Assembly (NCBI RefSeq): GCF_007680845.1
Contig: NZ_VEIY01000009.1
Span: forward strand, 1 to 64,000
Origin: Curtobacterium pusillum
Lineage (GTDB): Bacteria; Actinomycetota; Actinomycetes; Actinomycetales; Microbacteriaceae
Direction of reading: 5' to 3'
DNA: 64,000 bases
This document shows, in pieces, positions 51,093 through 59,924 of this stretch. How positions within the stretch are numbered: position 1 is the first letter of the stretch; every line of letters begins with the position of its first letter. Below the pieces are notes generated by a model. That model saw nothing but the letters and a program-made list of their open reading frames with translations, had not been told where the DNA came from and searched no databases. The position numbers and the translations under genes are program-made.

Positions 51093-51977
51093 ATGACCGT
51101 CCAGACCGCGTCCTTCACCGACGAGTACCGCCACGTGGAGGGCATCCGACTCCACGCTCTCGTGGGTGGCAACCCCGCCGGCTCGACGATCGTCCTCCTC
51201 GCGGGGTTCCCGCAGGACGGCCGCGCTTGGCTCCGGGCTGCGGCACACCTCGGCGTGCACCACCACTTGGTGATCCCCGACCTCCCCGGGCAAGGGCCAT
51301 CGGACCGTCCGGCTGACGGCTACGACACCCAGACGCTCGCGAGGAGGGTCCACGGCCTCCTCGAACAACTCGGCGTCGCCCGCTACACACTCGTCGCGCA
51401 CGATGTCGGCGCGTGGGTCGCCTTCCCCTACGGACTCCTGTACGGCGACGAGATCGAACGCCTCGCGCTCCTCGACGCCGGGATCCCCGGGATCACCCTG
51501 CCCGAGTCGGTCCCGCTCGATCCCGAGCGGGCGTGGAAGACGTGGCACTTCGCCTTCCACCAGGTGCCGGACCTCCCCGAGGTCCTCCTGCAGGGGCACG
51601 AACGGGACTACATCGCGTGGTTCCTCCGGAACAAGACCCGCGACCCGGGCACGTTCTCGGATGCTGAGATCGACGGGTACGCCGACTCCTTCGCCGCGGC
51701 GGGCGGGGTCCGGGCGGGACTGGCGCACTACCGCGAAGCCGCACACTCAGCAGAGCAGAACCGTGCGCTCCTCGACACGCGCCGCTTCAGGATGCCCGTC
51801 CTCGGCGTCAGCGCACAGTTCGGGAGCATCGCCGACATGGCGGCACCCGTGCGGCCGTACGCCGACGACGTCAGGAACGTCGTCATCCCAGGCTCGGGGC
51901 ACTTCATCCCGGACGAACAGCCGGAGCTGCTCGCGGCGGCTCTGAAGGACTTCATCGGGGGCCGCGGAGACCGGTAG
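51093..51977 (+). CDS. Alpha/beta hydrolase (epoxide hydrolase / haloacid-type, Asp nucleophile)
   Basis: A 294-residue alpha/beta hydrolase. LLAGFPQDGRAWLRAA holds the oxyanion region, VAHDVGAWVAF carries an Asp nucleophile (HDxG, as in epoxide hydrolases and haloacetate dehalogenases rather than Ser esterases), and the catalytic His lies in GSGHFIPDEQP. AGGAACC precedes ATG 51093. It is controlled by the divergent TetR. The substrate is probably a small epoxide or halogenated acid; which one cannot be told from sequence. Confidence 0.85.
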   Translation: MTVQTASFTDEYRHVEGIRLHALVGGNPAGSTIVLLAGFPQDGRAWLRAAAHLGVHHHLVIPDLPGQGPSDRPADGYDTQTLARRVHGLLEQLGVARYTLVAHDVGAWVAFPYGLLYGDEIERLALLDAGIPGITLPESVPLDPERAWKTWHFAFHQVPDLPEVLLQGHERDYIAWFLRNKTRDPGTFSDAEIDGYADSFAAAGGVRAGLAHYREAAHSAEQNRALLDTRRFRMPVLGVSAQFGSIADMAAPVRPYADDVRNVVIPGSGHFIPDEQPELLAAALKDFIGGRGDR

Positions 51978-52216
51978 CCCGATCACGCCGCCGCCGGATC
52001 GGGGACGCCGAGGGCGCGGACGAGGTCGCACTTCGACTCGTGGTGCTCGACCAGGGCCGGGAGGACCAGCTGGTCCGATGAACCAGCTCGAGACGATGCA
52101 GGAGGCGCTGTTCGGCATCCCCGGTCTGCTCACGGCGCGGAGTCGGCGCGCGGCGGGCGCGCACGCGCGTCCGTGGGAGGGCGGGCAGATGCTGTGGAGC
52201 GCGGTGCGGGGAATCG
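51978..52216. other. Gene-free stretch with coding debris
   Basis: No complete gene is supported. On the minus strand LVLPALVEHHESKCDLVRAL (stop at 51983-51985) looks like the C-terminal tail of a lost protein. A 53-codon frame on the plus strand (52078-52239) lacks a ribosome site. The stretch leads into the beheaded NmrA and TetR genes and probably marks repeated deletion. Confidence 0.5.
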
Positions 52217-52438
52217 TCAGGGCCGTCGGCGCGTCGTGATCGCCGTGTCCTGCACAGCAGGCACGAGCGTCCGCTGCGCCCACGCCCGGAACGTGGTGGG
52301 TGCGACCGCCTCGGGATCCCGCGGCTCGACGTCGTAGATGCCGTCGTTCTGCGCGGTCGCCACGTCCGCGAGGCCCCGCACCCAGGCAGGGCTGAGACCG
52401 TACTGCGCGAGGGTCGCGGAGTAGTCCTCGACGGACGC
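52217..52438 (-). pseudogene. C-terminal remnant of an NmrA-like/NAD(P)-binding protein
   Basis: The minus strand reads ASVEDYSATLAQYGLSPAWV then LADVATAQNDGIYDVEPRDP and ends FRAWAQRTLVPAVQ. This matches the C-terminus of NmrA/YtfG-type NAD(P)H-binding proteins, where a short helix and FxxW motif close the chain. The Rossmann domain is absent; the sequence stops where a TetR remnant begins on the other strand. Confidence 0.6.
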
Positions 52439-52864
52439 GGCATCGGATCCCTGTACCGGCACTTCCCGAACAAGCGCGCGCTGTTGACCGCCATCGTGCA
52501 GGAGCGGTTCCGGACCATGTCCGACTCCGCGCGCGCCGCAGAGGGGATCGAGGATCCTCGTGGGTCGTTCGAGGCGGTGCTCCGGCGTTACCTCGAGGCG
52601 GCCGCGGCCGACAAGGCCTTCCAGTGGGCGATGCTCGGATCGGACTCCGTCGACTGGGCCGAGATCCGGGCCGAGAAGGACGAGTTCGCGGCCGTCGCCT
52701 CACGGGTGATCGAGCGCGCGGTCCGTGCCGGCGCGGTCCGGGCGGACCTGACCTACGCGGACTTCCCGGTGATGACCTGTGGTGTCATGTCCACCATGTA
52801 CTTCCGGCCGAGTGGCAACGGGGACTGGGAGCGTCACCTCTTGCTGCTCCTCGAGGGTGTCTGA
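52439..52864 (+). pseudogene. N-terminally deleted TetR-family regulator
   Basis: The frame gives GIGSLYRHFPNKRALLTAIV (the recognition helix and following helix of a TetR HTH) and a complete TetR-type ligand domain of ~110 residues, but the first ~35 residues with the first helices are missing. Upstream is the opposite-strand NmrA tail. Both genes lost their 5' ends at one junction near 52438, consistent with a single deletion of their shared divergent promoter. Confidence 0.7.
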
Positions 52865-53394
52865 TGCGCCCGCTCGACCCAGCGAGCGCGACGGGCCGCG
52901 TGCGTGTCCGGCCGTTCTCCGAGGGGGACGTCACTGATTTCCTCGCGTACCAGGGGCTCCCCGCGGTTCGCAGGTTCCAGCCCGGCGAAGCGATGACGGC
53001 TCCCCGCGCCGCGGCCTTCGTTGTGGAGCAGGCGCAGCAGGGCGCTACGGAGCGAGGGGTCTGGCACGGCCGGGCGGTCGAGCTCGTCGCGGAGCGGCGG
53101 GTCATCGGCGACGTGGGGATCTGGATCCCCGCGGAACGGAACGATCCGGCCGTCGGCGACCTCGGCTTCCAGTTCGATCCTCGGTACCAGGGCCGGGGGT
53201 ACGCGCTCGAGGCCTTGCGCGCGTTCATCCCGACCGTGGTCCACGACTTCGCGCTCGACCGTGTCACTGCCTCGTGCAGGGACGACAACGGTCCGTCCTG
53301 GCGACTGATGGAGCGCCTGGGGATGCGCCTGCACCACAGTGCCGACGAGGAGCGCGTGTACACGCTCGATCCGGACGACCTGCGCTCGCCCTGA
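52864..53394 (+). CDS. GNAT-family N-acetyltransferase (RimJ/RimL type)
   Basis: A 176-residue acetyltransferase. RVRVRPFSEGDVTDFLAY opens the fold, VIGDVGIWI, GDLGFQFDPRYQGRGYALEAL (acetyl-CoA pyrophosphate loop) and DDNGPSWRLMERLGMRLHH complete it. It resembles ribosomal-protein/aminoglycoside-type acetyltransferases. ATG 52864 overlaps the stop of the beheaded TetR gene (TGATG), so the two were co-transcribed and the regulator probably once controlled it. Expression may now be altered. Confidence 0.88.
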   Translation: MRPLDPASATGRVRVRPFSEGDVTDFLAYQGLPAVRRFQPGEAMTAPRAAAFVVEQAQQGATERGVWHGRAVELVAERRVIGDVGIWIPAERNDPAVGDLGFQFDPRYQGRGYALEALRAFIPTVVHDFALDRVTASCRDDNGPSWRLMERLGMRLHHSADEERVYTLDPDDLRSP

Positions 53395-53430
53395 CGTCGG
53401 ACGACGAGGGCGAGGCCGGGCGCTCCCGGC

Positions 53431-54648
53431 TCAGTGGTCGGGGTTGCTGTCCGCTGCCGACCAGTGCGGGAACGCGTACCGGCGCGCCACTCCGGCCGCG
53501 ATGGCTGACGGGATCATGATCGCGAGCGCCACCCAGGGCAGCGATCCGACGCCGGCGAGACCGATCAAGAGCCCGCCGACGAGCCCGCCGACGCCGATCA
53601 TGAGGTTGACCAGTGTCACCATCACGGCGGCGATCGCGTCCGAACCGGTTGCGCGGAACCCAGCGGTCAGGAACCAGGTCGCGCCGCCTCCGAACCCGAG
53701 ACCCCAGAGGACCGCGGCGACGTAGACGAAGATCGGGCTGATCGGAGCGAGGCCGAGCATCAGGAACGCGGCAGCGAGCAACACCAGGCCGGTCACGGTC
53801 AGGTGCCGGTGCCGTCGGTCGATCAACACACCGGTGACCCAGATACTGGCCAGTGCGGCGAGCCCGAAGACGAGGAGCACGAACTCGACCTGGTTCCCGA
53901 TGCCAGCGCGGGACACCTGTGGAGCGACGTACGTGTAGAGGATGTTGTGCGCGAGGAAGAAGCCGCTCATCACGGCGAGGATCGTGGCGACCCCCTTCGT
54001 GCGGAGGAGCCCACGCCCGGCCCCCCGGGCCTTCTCCCCTGCCGGAGTCCCGGACAGGTTGGGAAGCGCCAGCGCGACCCAGAGGATCGCGGCCAGGCCG
54101 GCGAACCCGGACGCAGCGAACGTGAAGTTCCAGGTGAAGGTGTTCCCCAGGAGGGTTCCGAGCGGCAGGCCGATGGCGAGTGCCACCGGTGTCCCGGCGT
54201 TCGCGATGGACATCGCGCGGCCCTGCTTGTCCTCGGGGACGAGGCGCGCTGCGTAGGCGGCGAGGTTCGTCCAGATGAGCCCCGCTCCGACGCCGCCGAC
54301 GAACCGCGCGATCATGATGATCGTGAAGTCCTCCGTGGCCGCGATCGCGAAGTTCGACACGACGAACGCCCCGAGTGCGCTGATCAGGAGTGTTCGCCGG
54401 CCCCATCTGGCCAGGACCGCGCTCAGGGGAACGGCGGTGAGCGCGGTGGCCAACGCGTAGACGGTGATCAGCTGACCGGCCGCCGCGTCCGTGACCCGGA
54501 GCGAGTGCGCGATCTGTGGGAGGAGACCTGCGGGGGTGGTCTCGTTGATGATGCTGAGGAAGCCCGCGAAGAAGAGCGCGAGGAGTCCTGCCCAGGGCAT
54601 CGTGCGGGACGCACGCGCTTGCGGGATCGGAGCTGTTTCTGCAGTCAC
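53431..54648 (-). CDS. MFS transporter (DHA1/YdhP-like efflux)
   Basis: A 405-residue 12-helix transporter: SIINETTPAGLLPQIAHSLR in TM1-2, the MFS loop RWGRRTLLI between TM2 and TM3, and FVGGVGAGLIWTNLAAYAARLVP in TM4 mark an AraJ/YdhP-type proton-linked efflux carrier. GTG 54648 has AGAGG six bases upstream. It is divergent from an ArsR-type gene with a perfect palindromic operator between. The exported compound is unknown. Confidence 0.9.
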   Translation of the reverse strand: MTAETAPIPQARASRTMPWAGLLALFFAGFLSIINETTPAGLLPQIAHSLRVTDAAAGQLITVYALATALTAVPLSAVLARWGRRTLLISALGAFVVSNFAIAATEDFTIIMIARFVGGVGAGLIWTNLAAYAARLVPEDKQGRAMSIANAGTPVALAIGLPLGTLLGNTFTWNFTFAASGFAGLAAILWVALALPNLSGTPAGEKARGAGRGLLRTKGVATILAVMSGFFLAHNILYTYVAPQVSRAGIGNQVEFVLLVFGLAALASIWVTGVLIDRRHRHLTVTGLVLLAAAFLMLGLAPISPIFVYVAAVLWGLGFGGGATWFLTAGFRATGSDAIAAVMVTLVNLMIGVGGLVGGLLIGLAGVGSLPWVALAIMIPSAIAAGVARRYAFPHWSAADSNPDH

Positions 54649-54702
54649 TGCAAACCTCTCGGAGGTATGATGGGAGCCGTACCTGGGGAGTGAAGCACAC
54701 CG

Positions 54703-54728
54703 GCAGGTACGACGCAAGTCGTACCTGC
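54703..54728. promoter_or_regulatory. Perfect operator between MFS and ArsR-type genes
   Basis: GCAGGTACGAC and GTCGTACCTGC are exact inverted 11-base arms around GCAA. A further half-site GTACCTGG lies at 54679-54686. It is the best-defined operator in the window. The divergent ArsR-type regulator is the obvious ligand. Confidence 0.8.
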
Positions 54729-54765
54729 GGCACAGTCGTGACCGAGCATGAGAGAGAGGATCGAC

Positions 54766-55074
54766 GTGACCGACAAGCCCCTTCCGAAGCGGGAGGAACT
54801 CGAGCTGGGGAAGGTGCTCAGCGCCCTCTCCGACGAGAACCGCCGCCGGGTCGTCCTGACGCTGCTGCAGGAGCCGATCGGCACCGAGCGCACCTGTGTG
54901 AGCTTCGAACTCCCGGTCACGAAGGCGACGAGCACCTTCCACTTCCGCGTCCTCCGCGAGGCCGGACTGACGTACGACCTCAGCTACGGCAACCGCAAGG
55001 GCGTCTCGCTCCGTCGCGACGACATCGAGGCCCGATTCCCCGGACTGCTCGCAGCGCTCGCCGGCGCGCGCTAG
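54766..55074 (+). CDS. ArsR-family winged-helix regulator
   Basis: A 102-residue winged helix. ELGKVLSALSDENRRRVVLT leads into the fold, PVTKATSTFHFRVLREAGLT is the recognition helix, and SYGNRKGVSLRR the wing. No metal-binding Cys pair is seen, so it senses something else. GTG 54766 has GAGAGG six bases upstream and is preferred; an ATG at 54748 would add six residues. It presumably represses the divergent MFS exporter through the perfect palindrome between them. Its stop overlaps the convergent hydrolase. Confidence 0.85.
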   Translation: MTDKPLPKREELELGKVLSALSDENRRRVVLTLLQEPIGTERTCVSFELPVTKATSTFHFRVLREAGLTYDLSYGNRKGVSLRRDDIEARFPGLLAALAGAR

Positions 55075-55871
55075 AGGACGTTCGGCCACCGCTCGACGTC
55101 GTCGACCCGATCGAGCCAGTCCCGGAGCAGAGCGGCGGTCAATGCCGGACGTTCGAGGTGGACGCCGTGGCCCGCGGCGTCGAGCACTGCGTACGTGCCT
55201 CGGGGGTAGTGGTCACGGAAGAACCAGCCGTCTTCGTGTCCGACCACGTCGTCCTGTCGGCCGAACAGGTGCAAGGACGGGGCCGTGTACGGCTCGGGGT
55301 GAGCGACCTCCGGCTTCACGGGCAGGTCGTACCGCTCGGCGATGCGGTCCATCACGGACTGGTCCGAAGCCCGTTCGCCGGGGAGGACGGACGTCAGGAA
55401 CGCGTCCAGGGTCTCGTTCGTCTGCACGACGTGGGTCGTCTCGAACGCTTCGCGCACATCACCGGCACGTTCGAGCGCGGTGGGTTCGACGACCAGGGCC
55501 GTGCGCTCGGGAACACGGCGGGCGCTGTGGTCCGCCTCGAAGACGCCGGCGATCGTGGCGAGACCGAGGACTTGCCCGCGCAGCTCGTGCGCGATGTGGC
55601 GGGCGAGCATCCCTCCGAACGACTGTCCGATCAGGGCGAACGGCTCGTCGTCGAGGAGCTCACGGATCCCGGTCATGGCTTCGTTCGCGACGTCGAGCGC
55701 GCTGGCCGCGGTCGAACGGGGCGCTCCTGCTGCCCAGGGGAGGTCGAGGTAGAGCCTGCGCCACGGCAGGTCGCCGACCATCCGCTCGAGCGGCAACATG
55801 ATCCGGTGGTCGACGCCGAAACCGTGGAGGACGACGAGGGGACGGCCGGAGCCACGGGCGAACGCGAGCAC
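55071..55871 (-). CDS. Alpha/beta hydrolase (Ser nucleophile)
   Basis: A 266-residue alpha/beta hydrolase with VVLHGFGVDHRIM (oxyanion), IGQSFGGMLA (Ser nucleophile), LFGRQDDVVG (Asp) and DAAGHGVHLERP (His). It is of the proline iminopeptidase/esterase type; the acyl or peptide substrate is unknown. TAGCGT ends six bases before GTG 55871, a leaderless start. It overlaps the ArsR-type gene by four bases at the 3' ends. Confidence 0.88.
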   Translation of the reverse strand: MLAFARGSGRPLVVLHGFGVDHRIMLPLERMVGDLPWRRLYLDLPWAAGAPRSTAASALDVANEAMTGIRELLDDEPFALIGQSFGGMLARHIAHELRGQVLGLATIAGVFEADHSARRVPERTALVVEPTALERAGDVREAFETTHVVQTNETLDAFLTSVLPGERASDQSVMDRIAERYDLPVKPEVAHPEPYTAPSLHLFGRQDDVVGHEDGWFFRDHYPRGTYAVLDAAGHGVHLERPALTAALLRDWLDRVDDVERWPNVL

Positions 55872-55929
55872 ACGTTGACGCTACCGTGCGGGCCCACGGG
55901 TGGTCGCCCGGGGCCCGCACGGGCGTCGG

Positions 55930-57474
55930 TCAGAGCCCGATGGTCGCGGCGTCCAGGTTGAGGTAGTTCGTGCTCCCACTGCTCGCCGTGTCGGCGACGA
56001 CGAGCGCGTCGGACCCTGCACTGAACGGCAGGTCCACCGTCACGGTGTTCCACGTCGACCACGACGAGGTCCCGGGGAACGTGACGTTGACGGGCGCCGA
56101 TCCGTTCACGCTGACGGCCCGGACGGCGGTGCCGGCAGCAGCCGCGTAGCGGAACGTGACCGCGTGCGTGCCGGCGCTCGCGACGTTGACGTGGAAGGTC
56201 GCGGCGGCGCCGTCGGTGTTCCAGCCAGCGAGGTACCCGCGGCCGGTGTACCCGGCGTTCGACGCCTCGGTACCGATGTTCGGGTGGTCCACGTTCTCGG
56301 CCTGGTAGACGCCGTCGCCCTGGACCACCGCGGTGGAGCCGTCCGGCGTTCCCTGCTGCGTGATGGCGACGGTCGCCGCGGCACCGAGTGACTGCTGCGG
56401 CGTGGAGGCGATGGAGGGCGTGGGGGCGTTCCAGTCCGGTCCGCCGATGCCTTCGGTCGACACGTGGTTCGCCGCCTGGGAGGCGTTCGCCGTGAGGACC
56501 TGCTCGTACTGCGTCTGACCGGCGTCGTCGATCAGGGCGCGGATGTCCCGGGTGAGGATCGCCTTGAACCCCTCGGTGTCGTTGGTGCCCTCGTCGAGGA
56601 ACGTGCCCGCGGTCGTCAGGTTCGCGACGGCCCAGTCCGTGGCGGTAGTCGCCTGCGTGAGGTACTGCGCATCGTTGGTGGCGAGGTACATCTGCAGAGC
56701 GGCGCCGGCGTACTGGCCCTGGTTGTAGGTCCAGTCGTAGTCCGTGAACTGGCCGGTGCCGCTGACGTGGTCGCGGATGTGGCCGCCGTTGTAGAAGTTG
56801 CTGTGCAGCCACGAGAAGATCCGCTCCGCGGTGTCGCGGTAGGTCGTGTCGCCCGTCGCGGCGTAGAGACGGAGGGCCGTCCACACGGCGGTGCCGTTGG
56901 TGGCCACGTTCTTCTCGTTCGCGGATCCGTTGCCGACGTCGACGTTCTTCCACCAGATGCCGCCGCCGTACGTGGTGTCCTCGTACTGGGCGATGTACCC
57001 GAAGATGTCCTCCGCTTCGGTGAGGAAGCGTTGTTCCCCGGTGAGTTCGTAGGCACGGATGCTGCCGCGGGCCCACCAGCCCATGTCGTCGTTCCAGTCG
57101 TTGGTGCGGAAGTCCGGGTAGGCCGCCACCCATCCGTCGTAGACGTCGTCGATCATCTGGCGGCTCGCGCTGTCGTGGGAGCGTTCGTACCGGTCCATGA
57201 CTGCTTCCCAGTTCTGCGCTTCCCACCAGTAGTCGGTGTACAGCCCACCCTGCGGCCCGACCGCGTGCTCGCTGTGCACCTGGTGGTCGCTGTAGGTGAA
57301 GAAGTACTTCGCGTCCGGGTCCCAGTACGTGTCGACGAAGGCGTCGTAGGAGTCGGTCGCCTGCGTGGTCGTCAGCGCTGCCGCGTGGTCCGGGGTCGCC
57401 GCGAGGCCGACACCGGTGAGTCCGGCGCTCGCGATGGCTCCCGCCACCACGAGGCCGATGAGCTTGTGCTGCAT
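55930..57474 (-). CDS. Secreted glycoside hydrolase family 76 (alpha-1,6-mannanase) with carbohydrate-binding domain
   Basis: A 514-residue exported enzyme. The signal peptide spans residues 1-34 and the (alpha/alpha)6 catalytic domain about 36-390, with the GH76 Asp-Asp pair at residues 129-130 in NDWNDDMGWW and YNQGQYAGAALQMYL further on. A C-terminal beta-sandwich of the CBM6/CBM35 type (TAVVQGDGVYQAENVDH to the end) binds carbohydrate. GH76 enzymes cut alpha-1,6-mannan backbones of yeast or actinobacterial walls. AGGGGATCCC precedes ATG 57474. It heads one arm of a divergent mannan-utilisation locus. Confidence 0.92.
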   Translation of the reverse strand: MQHKLIGLVVAGAIASAGLTGVGLAATPDHAAALTTTQATDSYDAFVDTYWDPDAKYFFTYSDHQVHSEHAVGPQGGLYTDYWWEAQNWEAVMDRYERSHDSASRQMIDDVYDGWVAAYPDFRTNDWNDDMGWWARGSIRAYELTGEQRFLTEAEDIFGYIAQYEDTTYGGGIWWKNVDVGNGSANEKNVATNGTAVWTALRLYAATGDTTYRDTAERIFSWLHSNFYNGGHIRDHVSGTGQFTDYDWTYNQGQYAGAALQMYLATNDAQYLTQATTATDWAVANLTTAGTFLDEGTNDTEGFKAILTRDIRALIDDAGQTQYEQVLTANASQAANHVSTEGIGGPDWNAPTPSIASTPQQSLGAAATVAITQQGTPDGSTAVVQGDGVYQAENVDHPNIGTEASNAGYTGRGYLAGWNTDGAAATFHVNVASAGTHAVTFRYAAAAGTAVRAVSVNGSAPVNVTFPGTSSWSTWNTVTVDLPFSAGSDALVVADTASSGSTNYLNLDAATIGL

Positions 57475-57603
57475 GGGATCCCCTTCGATCCGAGTCGATC
57501 CCGATGCCCTGCGCACCACAAAAAGTATACTCAATCTACTTCTTGCGCGGATCCGGCTAATGAATATAGTTGGAGGATCATCGGAAGAAGTCAAGGGAGC
57601 AAC
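57475..57603. promoter_or_regulatory. Divergent promoter/operator region of the mannan locus
   Basis: An unusually AT-rich patch contains the 8-bp palindrome AGTATACT (57524-57531) and the inverted pair AAGTA/TACTT around nine bases (57523-57541). TATACT could serve as -10 on either strand. It is the natural site for the LacI-type regulator encoded at the right end. No single consensus operator was proved. Confidence 0.5.
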
Positions 57604-58926
57604 GTGGCTCAGACACACGACGACCTCGTCGCAGCGGTCGCCAGACAGGTGACGGACCGACTCGGCCCGTCAGTCGGGGGACTCTTCACGAACTGTTTCG
57701 CGAACACCCTCTCGACGACGATCACCCCGCAGCCCGACGGGACGGTGTTCATGGTGACGGGCGACATCCCCGCGATGTGGCTCCGCGACTCGACGGCGCA
57801 GCTGACGCCGTACCTGCACTTCGTCAGCGACGACGACGGACTCGCCGACACGGTCGCCGGCATCTCACGACGGCAGCAGGAGTTCGTCCTGCTCGACCCG
57901 TACGCGAACGCCTTCAACCGCTCGGCGGACGGCGCCGGGCACCAGGACGACCACACCGCGATGAGCGACGGCGTGTGGGAACGGAAGTACGAGATCGACT
58001 CGCTCTGCTACCCCGTCCATCTCGCACACGCGCTGTGGAGCCGCACCGGACGGACGGACCACCTCGTCCGGTTCCGGGAGGTGGCCGAGGCGGCCATCGA
58101 CGTCTGGACGACCGAGCAGGACCACGAGGCGCGGTCGACGTACCGGTTCGAGCGCCCCGACCCGCTGCTCCCGTCGGACACCCTCGTCCGGGACGGACGC
58201 GGACCGCTGACGGTCCCGACCGGTCTGACGTGGAGCGCGTTCCGTCCGAGCGACGACGCGACGGCGTTCGGGTACAACATCCCGGGCAACGCCTTCGCCG
58301 TGGTCGCCCTGCGACTGGTCGCCGAGCTCGCGACGGCCGTCCTCGACGACCGCGACCTCGCCGGACGCGCGCTTGCTCTCGCGGACGAGATCGACCGGGC
58401 CGTCCGTGACCACGGCGTGGTGGACCATCCCGAGCACGGCCGGGTCCTCGCCTACGAGGTCGACGGCCTCGGTGGTGCCCTGGTCGCGGACGACGCGAAC
58501 GTCCCGAGCCTGCTGTCGCTCCCGATGCTCGGCTGGTGCGACGCCGACGACCCCCTCTACCTGCGGACCCGGGCCGCCGTGCTGTCGCCGACGAACCCGT
58601 CCTGGTTCTCCGGAGCCGCCGGCAGCGGGATCGGCAGCCCCCACACCCCTGGTCGCAACGTGTGGCCCATCGCGCTGGCGGTGCAGGGGCTGACCGCGAC
58701 GTCCGAGGACGAGCGGGCAGCGTTGCTGGACCAGCTCTGCTCGACCCACGCGGGGACGCTCCTCATGCACGAGTCGTACGACGTCGACGACCCCGAGTCG
58801 TACACGCGGCCCTGGTTCTCGTGGGCGAACGCGATGTTCTGCGAGTTCGTGCTCGACCTGGCGGGGCTGCGGCGACCGACGGCCACCGTCGCCGCCGCGG
58901 CGGCCGTGGACGGAGGCGCGAGATGA
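57604..58926 (+). CDS. Glycoside hydrolase family 125 (exo-alpha-1,6-mannosidase)
   Basis: A 440-residue (alpha/alpha)6 enzyme without signal peptide, so it acts in the cytoplasm. GH125 signatures are DIPAMWLRDSTAQLTPYL, FALLD-type QQEFVLLDPYANAFNR, ADDANVPSLLSLP (from about residue 296) and GIGSPHTPGRNVW (from about 342), with RPWFSWANAMFCEF at the end. GH125 enzymes remove non-reducing alpha-1,6-mannose. AGGGAG lies five bases before GTG 57604. The permease gene starts in its stop codon (ATGA). Confidence 0.93.
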   Translation: MAQTHDDLVAAVARQVTDRLGPSVGGLFTNCFANTLSTTITPQPDGTVFMVTGDIPAMWLRDSTAQLTPYLHFVSDDDGLADTVAGISRRQQEFVLLDPYANAFNRSADGAGHQDDHTAMSDGVWERKYEIDSLCYPVHLAHALWSRTGRTDHLVRFREVAEAAIDVWTTEQDHEARSTYRFERPDPLLPSDTLVRDGRGPLTVPTGLTWSAFRPSDDATAFGYNIPGNAFAVVALRLVAELATAVLDDRDLAGRALALADEIDRAVRDHGVVDHPEHGRVLAYEVDGLGGALVADDANVPSLLSLPMLGWCDADDPLYLRTRAAVLSPTNPSWFSGAAGSGIGSPHTPGRNVWPIALAVQGLTATSEDERAALLDQLCSTHAGTLLMHESYDVDDPESYTRPWFSWANAMFCEFVLDLAGLRRPTATVAAAAAVDGGAR

Positions 58927-59924
58927 GCGTCCTCACCTCACCCGGACAGCAGGCGGTGACCGGCCAGGAGGCGCTGGCCGACCCCGGTACGCACGCCGCG
59001 CCTCCAGGTGGTCGCCGTCGACGACGGACGCCGGAGCGCGGTCAGGGAGTCAGCGCCACCCGCAAGCAGCAGACCCGTGCCGCATGGGTGTTCCTCGCCC
59101 TGCCCGGCGCGCTGTTCCTGCTGTTCACCGCACTGCCGGTCGTCGTCGCGGCCGTGGTGAGCCTCAGCGACTACGCCGTCATCGGCAAGCTCGACTGGGT
59201 CGGCTTCGAGAACTACACGAACATCGTCACCGACCCGTTCTTCTGGATCGCACTCCGCAACACCGTGTACTACACGGTCTTGTACGTCCCGCTGGGCCTG
59301 GTCATCGCGCTCGCGACCGCCCTGCTCCTGAACCGGAGTGGCCGTGCCGTCCGGATCTTCCGGACGCTGTTCTACATCCCCGTGGTGTCCTCCACGGTCG
59401 CGACGGCCACGGTCTGGTACTGGGTCCTGAACCCTCAGCACGGGCTCCTGAACGCCGCGCTCGGCTGGTTCGGGATCGACGGACCTGCGTGGCTGTACGA
59501 CTCGCACTGGGCGATGTTCGCCATCGTCCTGATGAGCGTCTGGGCGGGCTTCGGCGGCAACATGATGATCTTCCTCGGCGGGCTGCAGGGCGTGTCCCCG
59601 GACCTCCGAGAAGCTGCACGCCTCGACGGCGCGAACGCGTGGCAGGTGTTCCGGTACGTCGTGTTGCCCGGCATCCGCCGGACGACCTTCCTGGTGTCGA
59701 CGCTGCTGATCATCAACGCGTTCCAGGTGTTCGACCAGGCCTACGTCCTCACCAAGGGCGGGCCGGGGAACTCCACCGTCACGATCGTCTACTACATCTA
59801 CGACCGCGGGTTCGGGTCGCTGCAGATGGGCTACGCGTCCGCGCTGTCGTTCATCCTGTTCGTGATCATCCTCGCGTTCTCCCTCGCCAACGCTCGCCTC
59901 ACGAACCGGGACACCGAACGATGA
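58923..59924 (+). CDS. Carbohydrate ABC transporter permease (CUT1, MalF/UgpA type)
   Basis: A 333-residue permease with a long cytoplasmic N-terminal extension (~50 residues, Arg-rich) and six helices. The EAA loop reads DLREAARLDGANAWQVFRYVVLPGI, and TKGGPGNSTVTIVYYIYDRGF is typical of sugar permeases. ATG 58923 overlaps the GH125 stop. It pairs with the next permease to form the heterodimeric channel for mannan oligosaccharides. The ATPase is not encoded in the locus; a shared MsmK-type ATPase elsewhere is usual for CUT1 systems in actinobacteria. Confidence 0.92.
   Translation: MSVLTSPGQQAVTGQEALADPGTHAAPPGGRRRRRTPERGQGVSATRKQQTRAAWVFLALPGALFLLFTALPVVVAAVVSLSDYAVIGKLDWVGFENYTNIVTDPFFWIALRNTVYYTVLYVPLGLVIALATALLLNRSGRAVRIFRTLFYIPVVSSTVATATVWYWVLNPQHGLLNAALGWFGIDGPAWLYDSHWAMFAIVLMSVWAGFGGNMMIFLGGLQGVSPDLREAARLDGANAWQVFRYVVLPGIRRTTFLVSTLLIINAFQVFDQAYVLTKGGPGNSTVTIVYYIYDRGFGSLQMGYASALSFILFVIILAFSLANARLTNRDTER

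Noticed and set aside
52078..52239. A 53-codon ORF with a clean start and stop
   Set aside because: No ribosome site at a usable distance, no similarity, and it lies in a stretch of gene debris.
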